NCBI RefSeq assembly: GCF_027409185.1
Contig: NC_084463.1
Span: forward strand, 160,681,869 to 160,745,868
Origin: Cynocephalus volans
Taxonomy: Eukaryota > Chordata > Mammalia > Dermoptera > Cynocephalidae
Length of the DNA: 64,000 nucleotides
Direction of reading: 5' to 3'
Made by a program: the position numbers and the translations under genes. The notes beneath the pieces are model-generated. The model had not been told where the DNA came from and did no database searches. It saw nothing but the letters and a program-made list of their open reading frames with translations. This document shows, piece after piece, positions 11,936-24,547 of the stretch (position 1 is the first letter of the stretch; each line of letters opens with the position of its first letter).

Positions 11936-12599
11936 TATTTCTGTAATTATTGGCGAGGCTCTTTTACCACTTGATTTACCATCTGCATTTTTCTTCTTTG
12001 ACCACTTACCATGTGAAATTTTTGTATTAACTTTTATAATGCTCATGAATTCTTTGTATAGTTGGGAAGGTAAGCTTTTGCCATTTATGATTGTCAAACT
12101 TATTCTTTTTTCCTTTTAGTGTTGGTGCAAAAAGTATCTATTATACAAGGACTTTAAAACATTAGTCTAAGTATGTAAAAATAATAACTGATAAGTCTGG
12201 ATTCGCTTCTGACTTTTTCTTTAGTAGCGAGACCTGTATATACTCTCATAGTTATAGTAAATACTCTTCCCCATTTAAATTAGTTATTTACACTGATAAA
12301 ATTGCAATAGCAAATTTTTATTGAGTAAATACTCTCTTTGTTCTTTTGCTCTGGGTCTGTCGGTATCAGCTTCTTATAATTATCTGTCTGAATCTGTTTC
12401 TGGAAATTTTAGGCTCTAGTTTTTATTGTTTCTAATCAAATGCAATGAATTTTAATGACTATCACTATTCATTATGTTTTAAAATCTGTTGAGTGGGAAC
12501 TACGTTTCTCCTCTTAAGGCAAGAATATTCACTCCTTGTTGGAACTCAAGTGCATAGAACTGGTTAATCTTATGGTTCATGACATAACGTGACTCTCTT

Positions 12600-13640
12600 T
12601 TATTTGCTTCCTTGATTATTTTTAATAATGTGGTAAGCATGTCTGAATTTTCTATTCAATGTAAAAACTAGGACAGTAGGGATAGTAACGTCCTTCTACC
12701 TATGTGGTCCCCCCTTCCTCGTGCTTCCCCCTAGGCCAAGGTAATCGTTGTCCTAAATCTTTGGTTTGTCTTTCATTTACTTTCTTTTCTTATAGCTTTT
12801 TAAAATATCTTATATAAATGGGTTTTTTTTAAGTATATATTTTAATATTAGTTGTTTTAACTTTAAAGTTATTATATCATATGTAATCCCCTGGAACTTT
12901 CTCATTTAATATGATAAGATTCATCCCTTGCCTGGTGTGTAGTTCATTTGGGTTGCTTGCTGGATAGAGTCTATCATGTGACTATGCCACAGTTAATTCA
13001 TCAATTTTCCCATTGAAGGCAACTGGGTTACTTTTCTTCTAAGTGTCATTATAGAAGTTATACATGAATGCCTTCTCATGATATAGAATTAAGACGTGAC
13101 TGTGACAAGGTGGGCACTCCCAATCCCTACCCCCCTGAGGTAACCAGGGCTACTTGTTTGCTGCCAGCCCTTTTTCTATTCACTTACGTTCAGATCTAAA
13201 AGAGATGTTGCATTGTTTTTCTTTTCTATAAAAGTGGTACCATACAGTTGTGTACTGTACATCATTATTGACTTTTTTCGTTTCACAGTAGGGACATTTA
13301 TATGAGTGCATATACAACTGCCTCATTCTCTTAGACTGCTGCATAGTATTCCTTACCCCAGTCATACGGTGAGTTATTTAGCTGTTCACCTACTGATGGG
13401 AATGTATGCTATTTCTAATCTTTTGATAAACAATACTGTGTGATCATCATTATGCATAACTCCTTGTGCACACGCATGAGTATTTCTCAGGTTAGGTACC
13501 AAGAAGTGGGATTTCTGGGTCATAGGTCATGGGTCAGACATTTTACTATATTCTGCCCTATTTCCCTCCAGAGTGGGTGTACAAATTGCATTCCCGAGTA
13601 TGAGAGTATCTGTTGTTCATAGCCTCTTTGACACCCAGTA
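12600..13640 (-). mobile_element. Old L1ME-like sequence (antisense)
   Basis: Phrases such as 'aagaagtgggatttctgggtcatag' (13499-13523) and 'ccctccagagtgggtgtacaaattgc' (13564-13589) resemble the reverse complement of L1ME 3' ends. Quality decays towards the left edge. Confidence 0.5.
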
Positions 13641-14199
13641 TATGAAACTTTTCCTTTCTGAGGCTTGACTCAGGATGTATATGAAACTTTAAAATTTCTG
13701 CCACTTGCCTCCTTTGATCTGTTATGTGTGCACAGTGACCCACTGAGACTTTAATTGGTACAATGAATTCTTGTCATCTGTGTGAATAACATTTGTGGAC
13801 TTAATGCTGATAGTGGCCCCAGGGACACATAATAATTTATAATTTTATCTAGGCAGGATTTTTTTTAATTACTCATGTCATGAGGCTGCTGAGGGAAGGA
13901 CACCCAGCCAAGTGCTCTGCATCCTTGTCACACTGTGGCTTCATTCTCTGCTTTCGCTGCATTACAGAGACTCTTCTGAAGGGACCAAAATTTTGCAGAT
14001 TTAAGTAAGTCCATGGCTAACCTTATTATATTATATACTGTTGTATTGAATGGGACTGTAGAGTATATGTTTGTGGCAGAATTTATAAATCACTAGTCTT
14101 ATATCTAAAATTCAAACACTACAGAAAAACACAATTTACAAGATAGAAGTTCCTCTATAATTCCCTACCCTAAGATAACTACTAATACAACTTGATTTA

Positions 14200-14420
14200 T
14201 ATTCCTTCAGACATTTTCCCTCTATGAACATACTAAAATTTATCCTATTATTATCTGCTCTAAAATGGAATCATATAATGCATACCATTGTATTTAAGGA
14301 CCCGTGATATTTAATCTTGTGCATTTTGGTGCAGTTATTTTAACCATTTTCCTGTTGATGGCTTTGAGGTTATTTCCAGAGTTTTCTGGCCATTGCAGAC
14401 AGCAGTGCAGTGAGCTCTTT
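14200..14420 (-). mobile_element. Old LINE fragment (antisense)
   Basis: AT-rich text resembling L1ME/L2 3' regions (a 'ggcttTGAGGTTATTTCCAG' type passage near 14360). Low-resolution call. Confidence 0.35.
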
Positions 14421-14668
14421 AAATTCTTGATGTGTGTGCTGAGGTGGCCCTCGGCTAGGCCCAGAGGAGGCAATTTCCTGCTGAAATTGAGGTCTGATTT
14501 CCTGCTCCAGGCATTCACACCCTCTCAGCTCCTTGGCCCATCTGGGTCTGGGACTCTGGGTCTGGAACTCTCATCTTTGGGAGGTAGGTGAGAGATTCTG
14601 CTGCCAAAATAGAAAAAAACTGGTCCTCTTCTCATGTGCCATAGAATTCAGTTAAAACTGTTTAGTGG

Positions 14669-14805
14669 GGCTGAGCCCGTGGCGCACTCGGTAGCGTGCT
14701 GCGCTAGCAGCGCGGCGACGCTCCCGCCGCCGCGGGTTCAGATCCTATATAAGGATGAGCGGTGCACTCCCTGGCTGAGCGCCGGTCACGGAAAAAAAAA
14801 AAAAA
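14669..14805 (+). mobile_element. t-SINE, GC-rich subfamily
   Basis: GCTGAGCCCGTGGCGCACTC head, GCGCTAGCAGCGCGGCGAC core, second half ending GAGCGCCGGTCACG plus A-tail. Target duplication AAAACTGTTTAGTGG (14654-14668 and 14806-14820). High CpG content suggests a young copy. Confidence 0.9.
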
Positions 14806-15489
14806 AAAACTGTTTAGTGGCTAAATCTGCTTGTCCATACCAGAGTGTAGTATCAGATGGTGTCTGACAGCACAAAACAATATGGGATCCTACAAGTCTC
14901 AGAGTCTACTTCCTGGTGTTCCTTCCCCTTAGCAGGTTTAAAAAAAAAAAAAAATTATTCTAGGAAAGCAGTTGTGACATTTGCAAAAAGCGGTATTTAA
15001 TTGTATTTACTTATCGGTTTGTTTTGTCTGGCAAAACCTCCCCTGGTGTCCGCAGGCACTTCTGGTCCCGGTAGGAAGGGAGTGCTCTCAGTGGCCCTGT
15101 CTGCAGTCCTGCGCTGTGCTCAGCTCCACCTTGGCTGCTTTCTGGCTTGAGTACATACTCTCTTCTAAGAGGACACCAAATGCCAGGAACCACAGGTGTA
15201 AGCCCCGCTCTGGCTCTCACTCGCCTCATAGGGTCCCTCTTAGGGTCACAGGGAGCTGGACATGGTGAACAGCAGGGCCCCACTGCGGCCCAGCATCTGC
15301 ATGGCAGCCTTATCTCCAGAAGGACATGCTCACATTCCTCAGGCCCCTCAGCCTCTAGAGTACCGGCGCACTGTCCCCCTTGCTCTTCTGTCAATGTGAC
15401 AACTGCGTGACCCACTGTCTGTGTGTCAAAGCAAGGCCCTGCCTAGCTTCTGCTCCTGTGTAGACTCCAAGGCAAATTTTCTGCTGATT

Positions 15490-16780
15490 TCCTTCCAACT
15501 TATTTTATTTATTTATGTAAAAAATGTTCAAAGTAATTTCTGCACACGTTAAAACGTCAAGCCCTGTACGTGATACTTTGATGTCTTTTTCTAACCCGCG
15601 GCCTCCCTTCCCACAGAGGTGACTGTTGTGGCCAGTTGCTGGAGTTTCTTTCCAGAGAATTCTGTGCACATAGTAAGCTGTAGAGGTATGGATATACCAC
15701 ATCCCCTCCCTTGCACTTGGACTGTTGAGTTAACAGTACATCTAGGAGAATGTTGCACATCTGTATTTATGGTTTACCTGCGTCTTTTCAATATCTGTGC
15801 GGAAGCCATGTTTGGATTACCCATTCCCCTTTTGGAGGGCAACTAAGTTGTTTCCAGCAATTTTTACTGTATATGAGGCTGTACTGAATATCCGTCCACA
15901 TGTGTTTTTATGTACGTGGGCAAGTATATCTATGGGGGAAAGTTTCCTTTAGGAGCAGTTCTGGAGCACAGTATATGTGGATTTCTAAATATGATGGATG
16001 CCACCGGCTTGCCCTCTAGGGAGGTGATTCCACTTAACATTTCCCCATACCTTTACCAGCGCTGTGTTCTTAAACTTGGTTATTTGTCAGTGTGAGAAGT
16101 GAAAAATAGTACTTAATTGAAGTTTTTATTTTTTTATTTTTGGTGGATCCGAACTCATGAGCTTGATGTTATAAAGCTGCACACTAACCAACTGAGTTAA
16201 CTGTCCAGCCCTTGACTGGTATTTGTATTAGGCTGTATACTTACTGATTTTAAAGCTCTTTATATATTAAGGAGATTAACCCTTTGCCATTTGTGCTGCA
16301 AATACTTTCCCATTTCTCACCAATCTTTAAGATTTATGGTAATGTTTTGCTATATAGAGTTTTAAATATGTATGTTATACTCATTTATCAATATTTTCAT
16401 TAATGGCTTCTGGATTTCGTGACTAGTTCAGAAAGGCTAATCCAGCTCAAGATTATTTTTTGTTAAACCCCATGTTTGGTCTCAATTCTTTCACGGTTTT
16501 ATTTTTATTGGCTCTGCCTGGACTTAATTTTGTGTAATGAGTGACTTAGGGATAGTTAGCCTGTTGTCTGTACACCATTTACTGATTAATGCAGCTATTG
16601 ACCATTGATTCATCTATTCATATGCCAGTTCCAAATGGTTTTAAATATTGTAGTCTGTGCTTTAATATATGGTAAGGATTCCTTATCTATAAGGTGATGG
16701 TAAAAAGAAAAAAAATATATATGGTAAGAATAGCCCTACCTCATTTTTCTATTTTTCCAGAATTTTCCAAGCCATTCTTG
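15490..16780 (-). mobile_element. L1ME-type LINE (antisense) with nested SINE
   Basis: Long stretch matching the flow of reverse-complemented L1ME 3' sequence ('ctctttatatattaaggagattaaccctttg' near 16257-16287, 'aatggcttctggatttcgtg' near 16402). An antisense t-SINE monomer splits it at about 16122-16211. Confidence 0.65.
16122..16211 (-). mobile_element. t-SINE monomer (antisense)
   Basis: Reverse complement of one tRNA-like unit (GGATCCGAACTCATGAGCTT ... CCAACTGAGTTAACTGTCCA), with preceding T-rich tail. Confidence 0.75.
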
Positions 16781-17087
16781 CAAGTGTCCCCATGATGTCT
16801 TCATGCCGTTGTCTTCCTTTGTGGGAATAAGGTTTGTCTTTCCATTTATCACATCTGTTTAATTTGACTTTGTATTATATGGAGAGTTGTGGTCAGTGAT
16901 GCTGGTCTTGGTCCATCTGCCTTGATTTATGGGTGTCCTGACCTGTCTCCTGGCAGACCTTGCTCTGTCCAAATGACCATCTCAATCACAGAGAACTTTG
17001 TTGTTGTTGTTGTTTTTGCTTTGTCTTGTAGAGGGTTAGAAATCTTGATTTTTGTTTGATTATTAGATAGTGTTTTTAGGTAATGCA

Positions 17088-17919
17088 TGTATGGGACAAA
17101 AGTCCACAGCTAGGAGGCAGCGGCCTACAGCTAGGGAGCAAAAGCCCATCTAATCAATTGTAATCACTGTTTAGGTAAGGGATTGTACACACTGATTGCT
17201 AACATAATGGGTTCATTGGAAAATTTTGTAAGAAGGAAACTTACAGAGAACTAAAGCCTTTACTGCGAACAAGAGAACTGAAACAGAACAGGAACTGTTC
17301 TGAGGGCAGCAACCCTCAATACAGCAAAATGTAAATGGTGGGAAAACATGTGAGTTAAGACTTCCAAGGACATTCTGCTAGATTAGTTCGTACACGGGGG
17401 TCGTGCCACATTTTGCTTTAAGCTGTTTCTTTTTTTTTTTTTTTTAAAGATGAACGGTAAGGGCATCTTAACCCTTGACTTGGTGTTGTCAGCACCACGC
17501 TCTACCAAGTGAGCCTTGGGCCGGCCCTATTCTTTAAGCTGTTTCTTTAAGTTACTTAAGATGTCAGGCACTTTAATGATTATCTTATTGTTTCTTTTTC
17601 ACGTCAGTCACGTAGTTTAGATTTATGACTCTTCTGATGGTATATTGTGTAAACTATTTTGAACCATGCATGCTTGGATGAAAATTGTTACGTAGCCAGT
17701 TTCTTTATGTTCTTACTATGATTGATTACCCATTTGTTTTTCTTCTGTAACTTCCTTGTTTTTACACTAAAAACTGAAACAAAAACCGACTCGGCTGCAC
17801 CTTGCTTCTCCTTCCTAAAAGGAGTCGTCTTGACGCAGTCCCTTCTGGCTTCCCATTGCACTGATATTTGCTGTGAGTAATCTCTTTTGTGTCTCTGTTA
17901 CACAGCGAGAGGTGTAACA
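17088..17919 (+). mobile_element. Possible LTR-like element in NEAT1_2 (tentative)
   Basis: Begins TGTATGGGAC and ends GAGAGGTGTAACA, so has TG..CA ends, in sequence unlike the LINE relics on both sides. No convincing target duplication, and no poly(A) signal placed as expected, so this is only a candidate. A t-SINE (17432-17531) lies within. Confidence 0.25.
17432..17531 (-). mobile_element. Short t-SINE (antisense)
   Basis: Single downstream unit of the dimer plus T-tract. Target duplication CTTTAAGCTGTTTCTT (17416-17431 and 17532-17547). Confidence 0.9.
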
Positions 17920-18639
17920 TTGCCTAATGGTCACTTGTTGCTGTCACACTGACAATGTCCAGTTTAGTGGTCTTTGCATTTGAAACACTCCCGTACACCC
18001 TGTCTTGCTAAAAAAGCCAATACATTTATGCAGACCCAGCTTGGAGAATGAATTGCATGCAAGGTCACATTCAAGGAGAGTTCGGCTTGGGGGGATTGCT
18101 TTCTGAACCTCTGGCCCTGTGCAGCTGGCTTCTCTGGAAGTTCTGTGTGCCTGGAATGTCTAAATGGAATCCTGTTGTGGTGAGCAGCTCCGATGTGCAA
18201 CCCTTGAACCGCCTTTTTCTCCTGTCCACAGTCTGGTGGAACTTCTCACAAAATGTACTACATACTTTCCTGCCTTATTAGAGATTTTACAGATCAAAAT
18301 TGGTGATTTCTTCAGAGCCTCAAGGTCACTGTTGTGAACAAGTTGTCCTGTCTGGCACATAGTAGTTTGTTCCTTTGGGGGCTCCTGAGGTGGGACCCAT
18401 TAGTCCCCTCCCTAACTAACTGACGTACTCGCCAGCCCCACCATTCTAGTCGTGGGTCTGCCGTCGCTTCCCCAGGGTCAGCCCGCTCCCCCTCTGCCAG
18501 GCTCATAGTGTGCTCTAGAACAGGTGGAACTGAGGAGCGGGAAGTGTGATAATGAAGCCTTCAGTGACTTCAGTATTCCACACGTGCGTCAGCGGTGGCC
18601 CGTCTGCTTCAGAAAGATGTCTTTCTGATTAGGACTTTT

Positions 18640-19600
18640 TCTGACTTACTGTTGAAATTCGGTAGGGTGAATATTTGTTTCCTAAGACACTGCTGGGCAC
18701 ACAGCTGAGTATTTCCTTAAGACAGTTTCTTAACTGTGAAATTACTGGTCCAGAGAGTACAAACAGTTTGAAGGCTTTTGAGTCCTGTTGCCAGGTGCCC
18801 TCCTTACAAGGCAAGGTGCAGCCAACTGTCCCCAGCACATGGCCAGCACGCAGTTCCCCACAGCCTTGCTTGTCACCATCCTCGTTTTTATCTTTGTTAA
18901 TTTGAAGGCAAAAAACAGCATTTTAGTGTTTTCATTTGTGCTTTTGACTCTGTGAGGCTGAATGAATACTTTTTGTGTGTGTTATACGATCTGTGCTTCA
19001 CCTATATTTTCATTGCTCTGTAGGAACTCTGTGTTGAGGACATTTGCCCTTATATGTTACAAAACATGTTTCAATGTTTTCAAACGTGTAGTTTGCCTTT
19101 TAATTTTATGCATTGGATCCTGCTGATGATTTTAAATTTTGTAATTAAATCTATTGATTTTTATTATTATGGTTTCATACTTCAGTGTTATGCCGTATTT
19201 TCTTCTGGTTCCTTTATGGTTTCACTTTTGACATTGAACTTCTTAATCCATTTAGAGATCGTTTTGGTGTACACTATGAGGTAGGAATCTAATTTATTTT
19301 TTTCAGAATGGCTGACCTATTTTCCCGGCATCATTTACTGAATAATTCTATTTTCCTGACTAATTTGAAATGTCCCTTGTTAATTATGTGCTAAGTAACT
19401 TAATATAATTCAGTCTGTTTCTGGACTTTTTGTTCCACTAAATCTGTCTTTCTTTGTGCCAGCCCAGTGTTTTAATTATTTTAGCTTTATACTACCTGAT
19501 TTTAATATGGTAATACAGGTCCCTGTCATTCTTTTTTAAAGTACTTGGATTTTTGTCAGAATTTTGTTACATTTATGAATATGTAATGATACTGAGACTC
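18640..19600 (-). mobile_element. L1ME-type LINE (antisense)
   Basis: Resembles reverse-complemented L1ME 3' sequence: 'gaggtaggaatctaattta', 'catcatttactgaataattc', 'ctgtttctggactttttgttcc' occur in the expected order. Old and heavily substituted. Confidence 0.65.
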
Positions 19601-19856
19601 CCTGTTTAGGAACTGGTCTGCCTGTTCACTCAGGATAGGATGGTTTTCATGTCCTCAGGAGTTTTGGACTATATACTGATTATGCACACTTATGAAGTTT
19701 GTTCCTTGAAATTTAATATTCTGTATTATGACTGGATGTTTTTCTATTAAACTTTCTGATTATGGTAGTATATAGTAAGACTTGTACAATATGCTGCACT
19801 TTGCTATTAGGTCACTTGGGAGGCAATAGAGCATCGTGGCTAAAAGTGCAGGCTCT

Positions 19857-20157
19857 AGGCCTGGCCCGTCAGCTACGCTGGTTAGAGTGTGGTGCTATAG
19901 CACCAAGATCAAGAATTTGGATCCCGGGGCCGGCCCGTGGCTCACTCGGGAGAGTGCGGTGCTGATAACACCAAGGCCCCGGGTTCGGATCCCATATAGG
20001 GACGGCCAGTTAGCTCACTGGGTGAGCGTGGTGCTGACAACACCAAGTCAAGGGTTAAGATCCCCTTACTGGTCATCTTTTAAAAAGAAAAAAAAAAAAA
20101 AGAATTTGGATCCCTGTGGCTGCCAACCACCCCCCCCAAAAAAAAAAAAAAAAAAAG
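19857..20157 (+). mobile_element. t-SINE dimer inserted into an older t-SINE monomer
   Basis: Older monomer occupies 19857-19925 and 20100-20157. A younger dimer (19926-20099) sits in it, bounded by the duplication AAGAATTTGGATCCC (19911-19925 and 20100-20114). Gives a relative age order for monomer and dimer forms. Confidence 0.9.
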
Positions 20158-20449
20158 TGGGATGAGGGTTAAAGAAGTAATGCGATACTTTTGACCTGGA
20201 GCCAGCACTGTTCTCTTCGGTGTTCCTTGTAAATAACAGCCATCTTTGGCGATTATATTCTCCATTTTCTGTGTTTCCTGTCTTGTTTGCATTGGCTGTA
20301 ATTACTAACGAGCTGTGAGCATCGTGGTCTTGTTCCCACCTGACCCACTAGTGGGATCTGTCAGCAAATGAAGGAGGGTCCTACTGGGCCCTGGGAGTTG
20401 CATGTAAGCCCCCAACAGCCTGTTCTGGGTCACGCAAAGGGGTGTTTGT

Positions 20450-20640
20450 CCATGTGTATTTCTTCTTTGGAGAAGTGTCTGTTCTGATCCTTCACCCACT
20501 TTTTAATTAGGTGTCTATTATATTTTTATGATTGAATTGTAAGAGTTCTTTATATATTCTGGATTCTGGACCCTCATCAGATATACGCTTTACAAATATT
20601 TTTTCCCATTCTGTGGGCTGTTTTCACTTTCTTGGTAGTG
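20450..20640 (-). mobile_element. L1 fragment (antisense)
   Basis: 'cttctttggagaagtgtctg' followed by 'agagttctttatatattctgg' and a 'cccattctgtgggctg' passage, the same block order as in the L1 at 11.6-11.75 kb. Confidence 0.75.
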
Positions 20641-21070
20641 TCTCTTGACATGAAGAAAATTTATATAATAAATATAAATAAAATTATATATACACATATA
20701 TTTTATTATTTACTTATTTTGGGTGGCTTGATGTTGTTATAATAAATTTATATTTTAAAAGTGACTTGAGGAAAAAATGACAGGCTGTACTGATATATGG
20801 AAAAAAGTCTCAAAGTGTTGTGTGAATGATTAAGGTTTTGGGGGAGCGTGTCCCCTATGAGACCGCAGGTGTTTAGAGATAGAGAAGAGGGTTCAATCCC
20901 TAAATGTGCAGTGGGTGACAGGTGCTGCTCTGGTGCATCTGTTCATGTGTGATATTAGCCGATGTCACCTGCTAGATGTGCTGCATCCTGGGAAAGTAAT
21001 TCTTACTAGATTTTTCAGTAGTTTTCTATTTATTTTTATTTATTTATTTATTTATTTAATTAATTTATTT

Positions 21071-21153
21071 TTTTTAAAGATGACCGGTAAGGGGATCTTG
21101 ACTTTTGACTTGGTGTCAGCACCACGCTCTCCCAAGTGAGCCATGGGCTGGCT
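21071..21153 (-). mobile_element. Short t-SINE (antisense)
   Basis: AAAGATGACCGGTAAGGGGA through CCATGGGCTGGCTC, preceded by a (TTTA)n/T tail. Confidence 0.85.
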
Positions 21154-21424
21154 CTCTATTTTTTTTTTTAAATCTTAATAGATATTGTATTTAATTCTGA
21201 TACCTTTCATCTTTTGAGATGAGCATCAGGTTTTTCTCCTTTCATCACTTAATTTTATTAATGGACTATTAATTATTCTATTAATACTAATGGAATATTA
21301 AGCCCTCCTATGATTTCTGAACCAAGCCATTCCTGGACCTGGAGTTTTATTTTGTTGGCACAGAAATTAAGTAGAAGGTGGACTTCAGGGCACTGTCAGG
21401 CAGGTATTGGCATCAGTTGAGAGA

Positions 21425-21560
21425 AGGGGTTACGAGCACAGCTTTGAGCCAGACAACTTGGGTTCTATTCTCTACTTTGCCACTTAGTAGCATGTGACTG
21501 GCCAAATTTCTTAAATTCTTGAAGCCAGTTTCCTTCATAAAATGGAGACAGAAACAGTGT
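21425..21560 (+). mobile_element. MIR element
   Basis: ACAACTTGGGTTCTATTCTC, then a 'gccacttagtagcatgtgac' passage and 'cttcataaaatggagac', in MIR order. Confidence 0.75.
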
Positions 21561-21801
21561 CAGAGCATGTCTGCCAGTGAGATGAGCAGAGTGGTGCAGT
21601 GGTGAGGGAGGGAGGAAGCTGCTGCTTCCTGTCCCTTCTGTGACAGGCAATGTATTAGGCAGGTTTCTGTCCTTCTCTGAATGGCATGGAGTGCCCTGTA
21701 ACGCCAGCTGGGACTGGCACTTCTGTTTGGAGGTTCAGTAATTCTCTGAAAACTTTCCCAAGTTCTTTCAAGGTTATTGGGCTATTCAATATTTCTATTT
21801 C

Positions 21802-21941
21802 GGGCTGAGCCTGTGGCGCACTCAGTAGCGTGCTGCGCTAGCAGCGCGGCGACACTCCCGCCGCGGGTTCGGATCCAATATAGGAATGACCGGTGCACTC
21901 CCTGGCTGAGCGCCGGTCACGAAAAAAAAAAAAAAAAAAAA
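21802..21941 (+). mobile_element. t-SINE, GC-rich subfamily
   Basis: GGGCTGAGCCTGTGGCGCAC through GAGCGCCGGTCACG and A-tail, flanked by an ATTTCTATTTC duplication. Same subfamily as the copy at 14669. Confidence 0.9.
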
Positions 21942-22067
21942 TTTCTATTTCATCATAAGTCAATTTTTCAAAGTTATGGTTTCCAAGAAAATTGGCTCTT
22001 TCATATGTATCAGTATAGAGCATCTTTTTATATTTTAGTATCCTTCTCATATATGGTGATTTTCATC

Positions 22068-22160
22068 TTTTTTTTGGTGGCTGGTCGGTATAGAGAACTG
22101 AACGCATGACTTTGGTGTTACAAGGCTGCACTCTAACCAATTGAGCTAACCAGCCAGTTC
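22068..22160 (-). mobile_element. t-SINE monomer (antisense)
   Basis: GGTGGCTGGTCGGTATAGAG ... CCAATTGAGCTAACCAGCCA, a reverse-complemented tRNA-like unit. Confidence 0.8.
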
Positions 22161-23344
22161 ACTTTTTTTTATTCCTAGTTTTTGTTTGTCTCGAATAGCC
22201 TTTCAAGAAATCTATTTTATTGGTCTTTTCAAAGAAGCAGCTTTAGTAAAATAAGCAGTTCTACTGCTTTCATTTTATAATTTATTAATTTCTACTTTTA
22301 ATTCATTAATTCTTTCCTCTTGCTTTCCTCGCATTTTATTACTTTTTCCAGAGTCTTGCATTGCATGCCTGATTCATTTATGTTCAAGTTCATGTACTCT
22401 TCACAGTGGAAAAGGGGAGGTGACATGTAGGAGTGCAGTCTGTGGTGTGAAGCCATCTCACTCCTGCCCCGCCATGCCTTCAGCCCCCAGCAGCCACAGA
22501 CAGAGCCCTCAGCTGCTGAGGTGTGGCGCATCTCCCAGGGAAGCTACTGATGCCACCCCAGGAAGGTGCAAGGATTCCTGCGGGCAGCCAGGGCCTAGCA
22601 GGCATATGGGGCATTCAGCACAGGGAAACAGTGAATGAACTGTTGTTGCCTCATTCCACAGAGTTCCATTTCCAGTGGTCACTCCATCAACATCCTGCAT
22701 GGCAGACACTGAGATGGTCCCCACAGACACAGGCATACAAGATGACTGGTCCTGACTTCATGGTGCTCCGGTTCTCACGGGGGACAGGACTTCGATGGTA
22801 ATCATACAAATTATGAGTTAAGGGCTGTTGTGGTAACAGCTACAAAGGAGTGTAGTGCAGCCCAGTAGTGAAAACAGCCCTAACCAAGGGAGGGGACCTT
22901 TGAGTGCTAATGTGAAGGGGAGGAGGAGTGGAAGGAAGAGCATTCCCAGCTGAGGTAAGAGCATGAACCAAGCCTCTGAGCTGTGAAGGGGCTGGTTGCA
23001 GCCGTGAGGAATACAAGGTGGGGGTGTTGGGGGCAAGGCCAGAGTCCCCGCCTGGTGGGCCCCGTGAGGATTCAGGGCACTTGAAGGCCTCCCATCTCTA
23101 TTTAGGAAAAGATGTTGTTCATCTTATTCCCTAAATGTTTGTGATTTCATTTCTGATATATAACTTGACCTTGTTATTTAATAGGATGCTTTAAAAATTC
23201 CAAGTATTTGGAATTTTTTTTTTTTTTAGCTATTGTAGTTCATTTCCGGTTTAATGAATGGTTATCCGAGTAAGTGGCCTGTACAATTGCTGATTTTTTA
23301 AATGTTCATTGCTTTCTTCATTGCTTAAGGTGTGATTGTTTTTG

Positions 23345-23376
23345 TTTTGGTGGCTGGCTGGTACAGGGATCCAAAG
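23345..23376 (-). mobile_element. Severely truncated t-SINE (antisense)
   Basis: Only about 30 bp (GGTGGCTGGCTGGTACAGGG and a few more bases), yet flanked by near-identical GTGTGATTGTTTTT / GTATGATTGTTTTT, so a 5'-truncated insertion. Confidence 0.6.
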
Positions 23377-24547
23377 GGTATGATTGTTTTTATGTGTTCC
23401 GTGGCAGTTGAGAAGGTATTCTGTCGTGTTCCACATCCGGATCAGTCCCTCCCAATGTTCTTAGGTCAAACCCAAATCCACTTGTATCCTTGTGTAGTGA
23501 GAAGTGTGAGTTACATCCTCACCACCACTTCCGGGTTCTCTCTGCTTCCCCTGAGATGACAGTTTGCTCCATGTGTTTTGATGCGGTATCATGGGCTCAT
23601 CAAGATTTCTGACATCTCTTTTCTGCTTTCTACCCATGTTCATGTGTTTATTTTACACAGTTGTCATTTGCAGTTATTTTGTTTTTTTCACTTCAGGTTA
23701 TTTTGGGGGCACAATCACTCGTGCTGAAATAATCTACCTGTTGTGGTTGAGATCGTCTGGGGTATGCCAGGGTGTGAGCTTGTCACTGCCACCTGGGCGT
23801 AGGGCCATGTGGGCTGGTGCCAGTGTTTTGTGATTCTAAACCGAGCAGTCACCAACACCTTTGGGCAAGTCCCCTTTTATCCCTGCAGGCTGCTCTTGCT
23901 TTCCATTTTCCACTGGCCAGAGGGAAGGGCGGTTGCTCAGTTCCCTTTGCTCACTGCCCTGTGCCCTCTAGATGGATCTAGGGGCTGGTCACGTGCACTG
24001 CTGTTTTCCCACAGCCCTGCCCACGCCGCTTTTCCTTTGCTCGCTGACTGAGTGTGCAGTGGCACGTGTCCCTATGTAGATCACTCTGGGCTTCCCGCAG
24101 TACCGCCCGAGGGTCTTGTCGCTAACATGTTGAATTAATTCTTTGCTCATCTTACAGAGTATGTTTTGACTGCCCCCTTTCTGAGGTCTTTAAGGCCAGA
24201 GCTTTGTTGCTTCGTCATCAGGTTGGGACTTAGATGGCTGTGCCCGTTCCCTCTCTGCTGCTGCAAGAAGTAAGTGCCTGTCTTCTTGGTGTATTTGGGG
24301 CCAAAGCTGAAGGGAGGCTGCGGGGAGGCTGGCGCTAGCAGGGGGCGGGGCATGGAGGTGGTGGGCCCAGCAGGTTGCCTGCCTCTTTGAGGCTCTGAGC
24401 CTACCTGGAGGTCCCCAGACCTTGTGTGGCAATGTGTGTGTGGAGTGAGATGACTGCTCGTAATCCTCAGGATGAGTAGAGGACCCGGCTCTCAGCCTGC
24501 CCTGACCTACTGTGTCCCCTGAGCAGGTTACAGCCCTCTGTGAGTTT

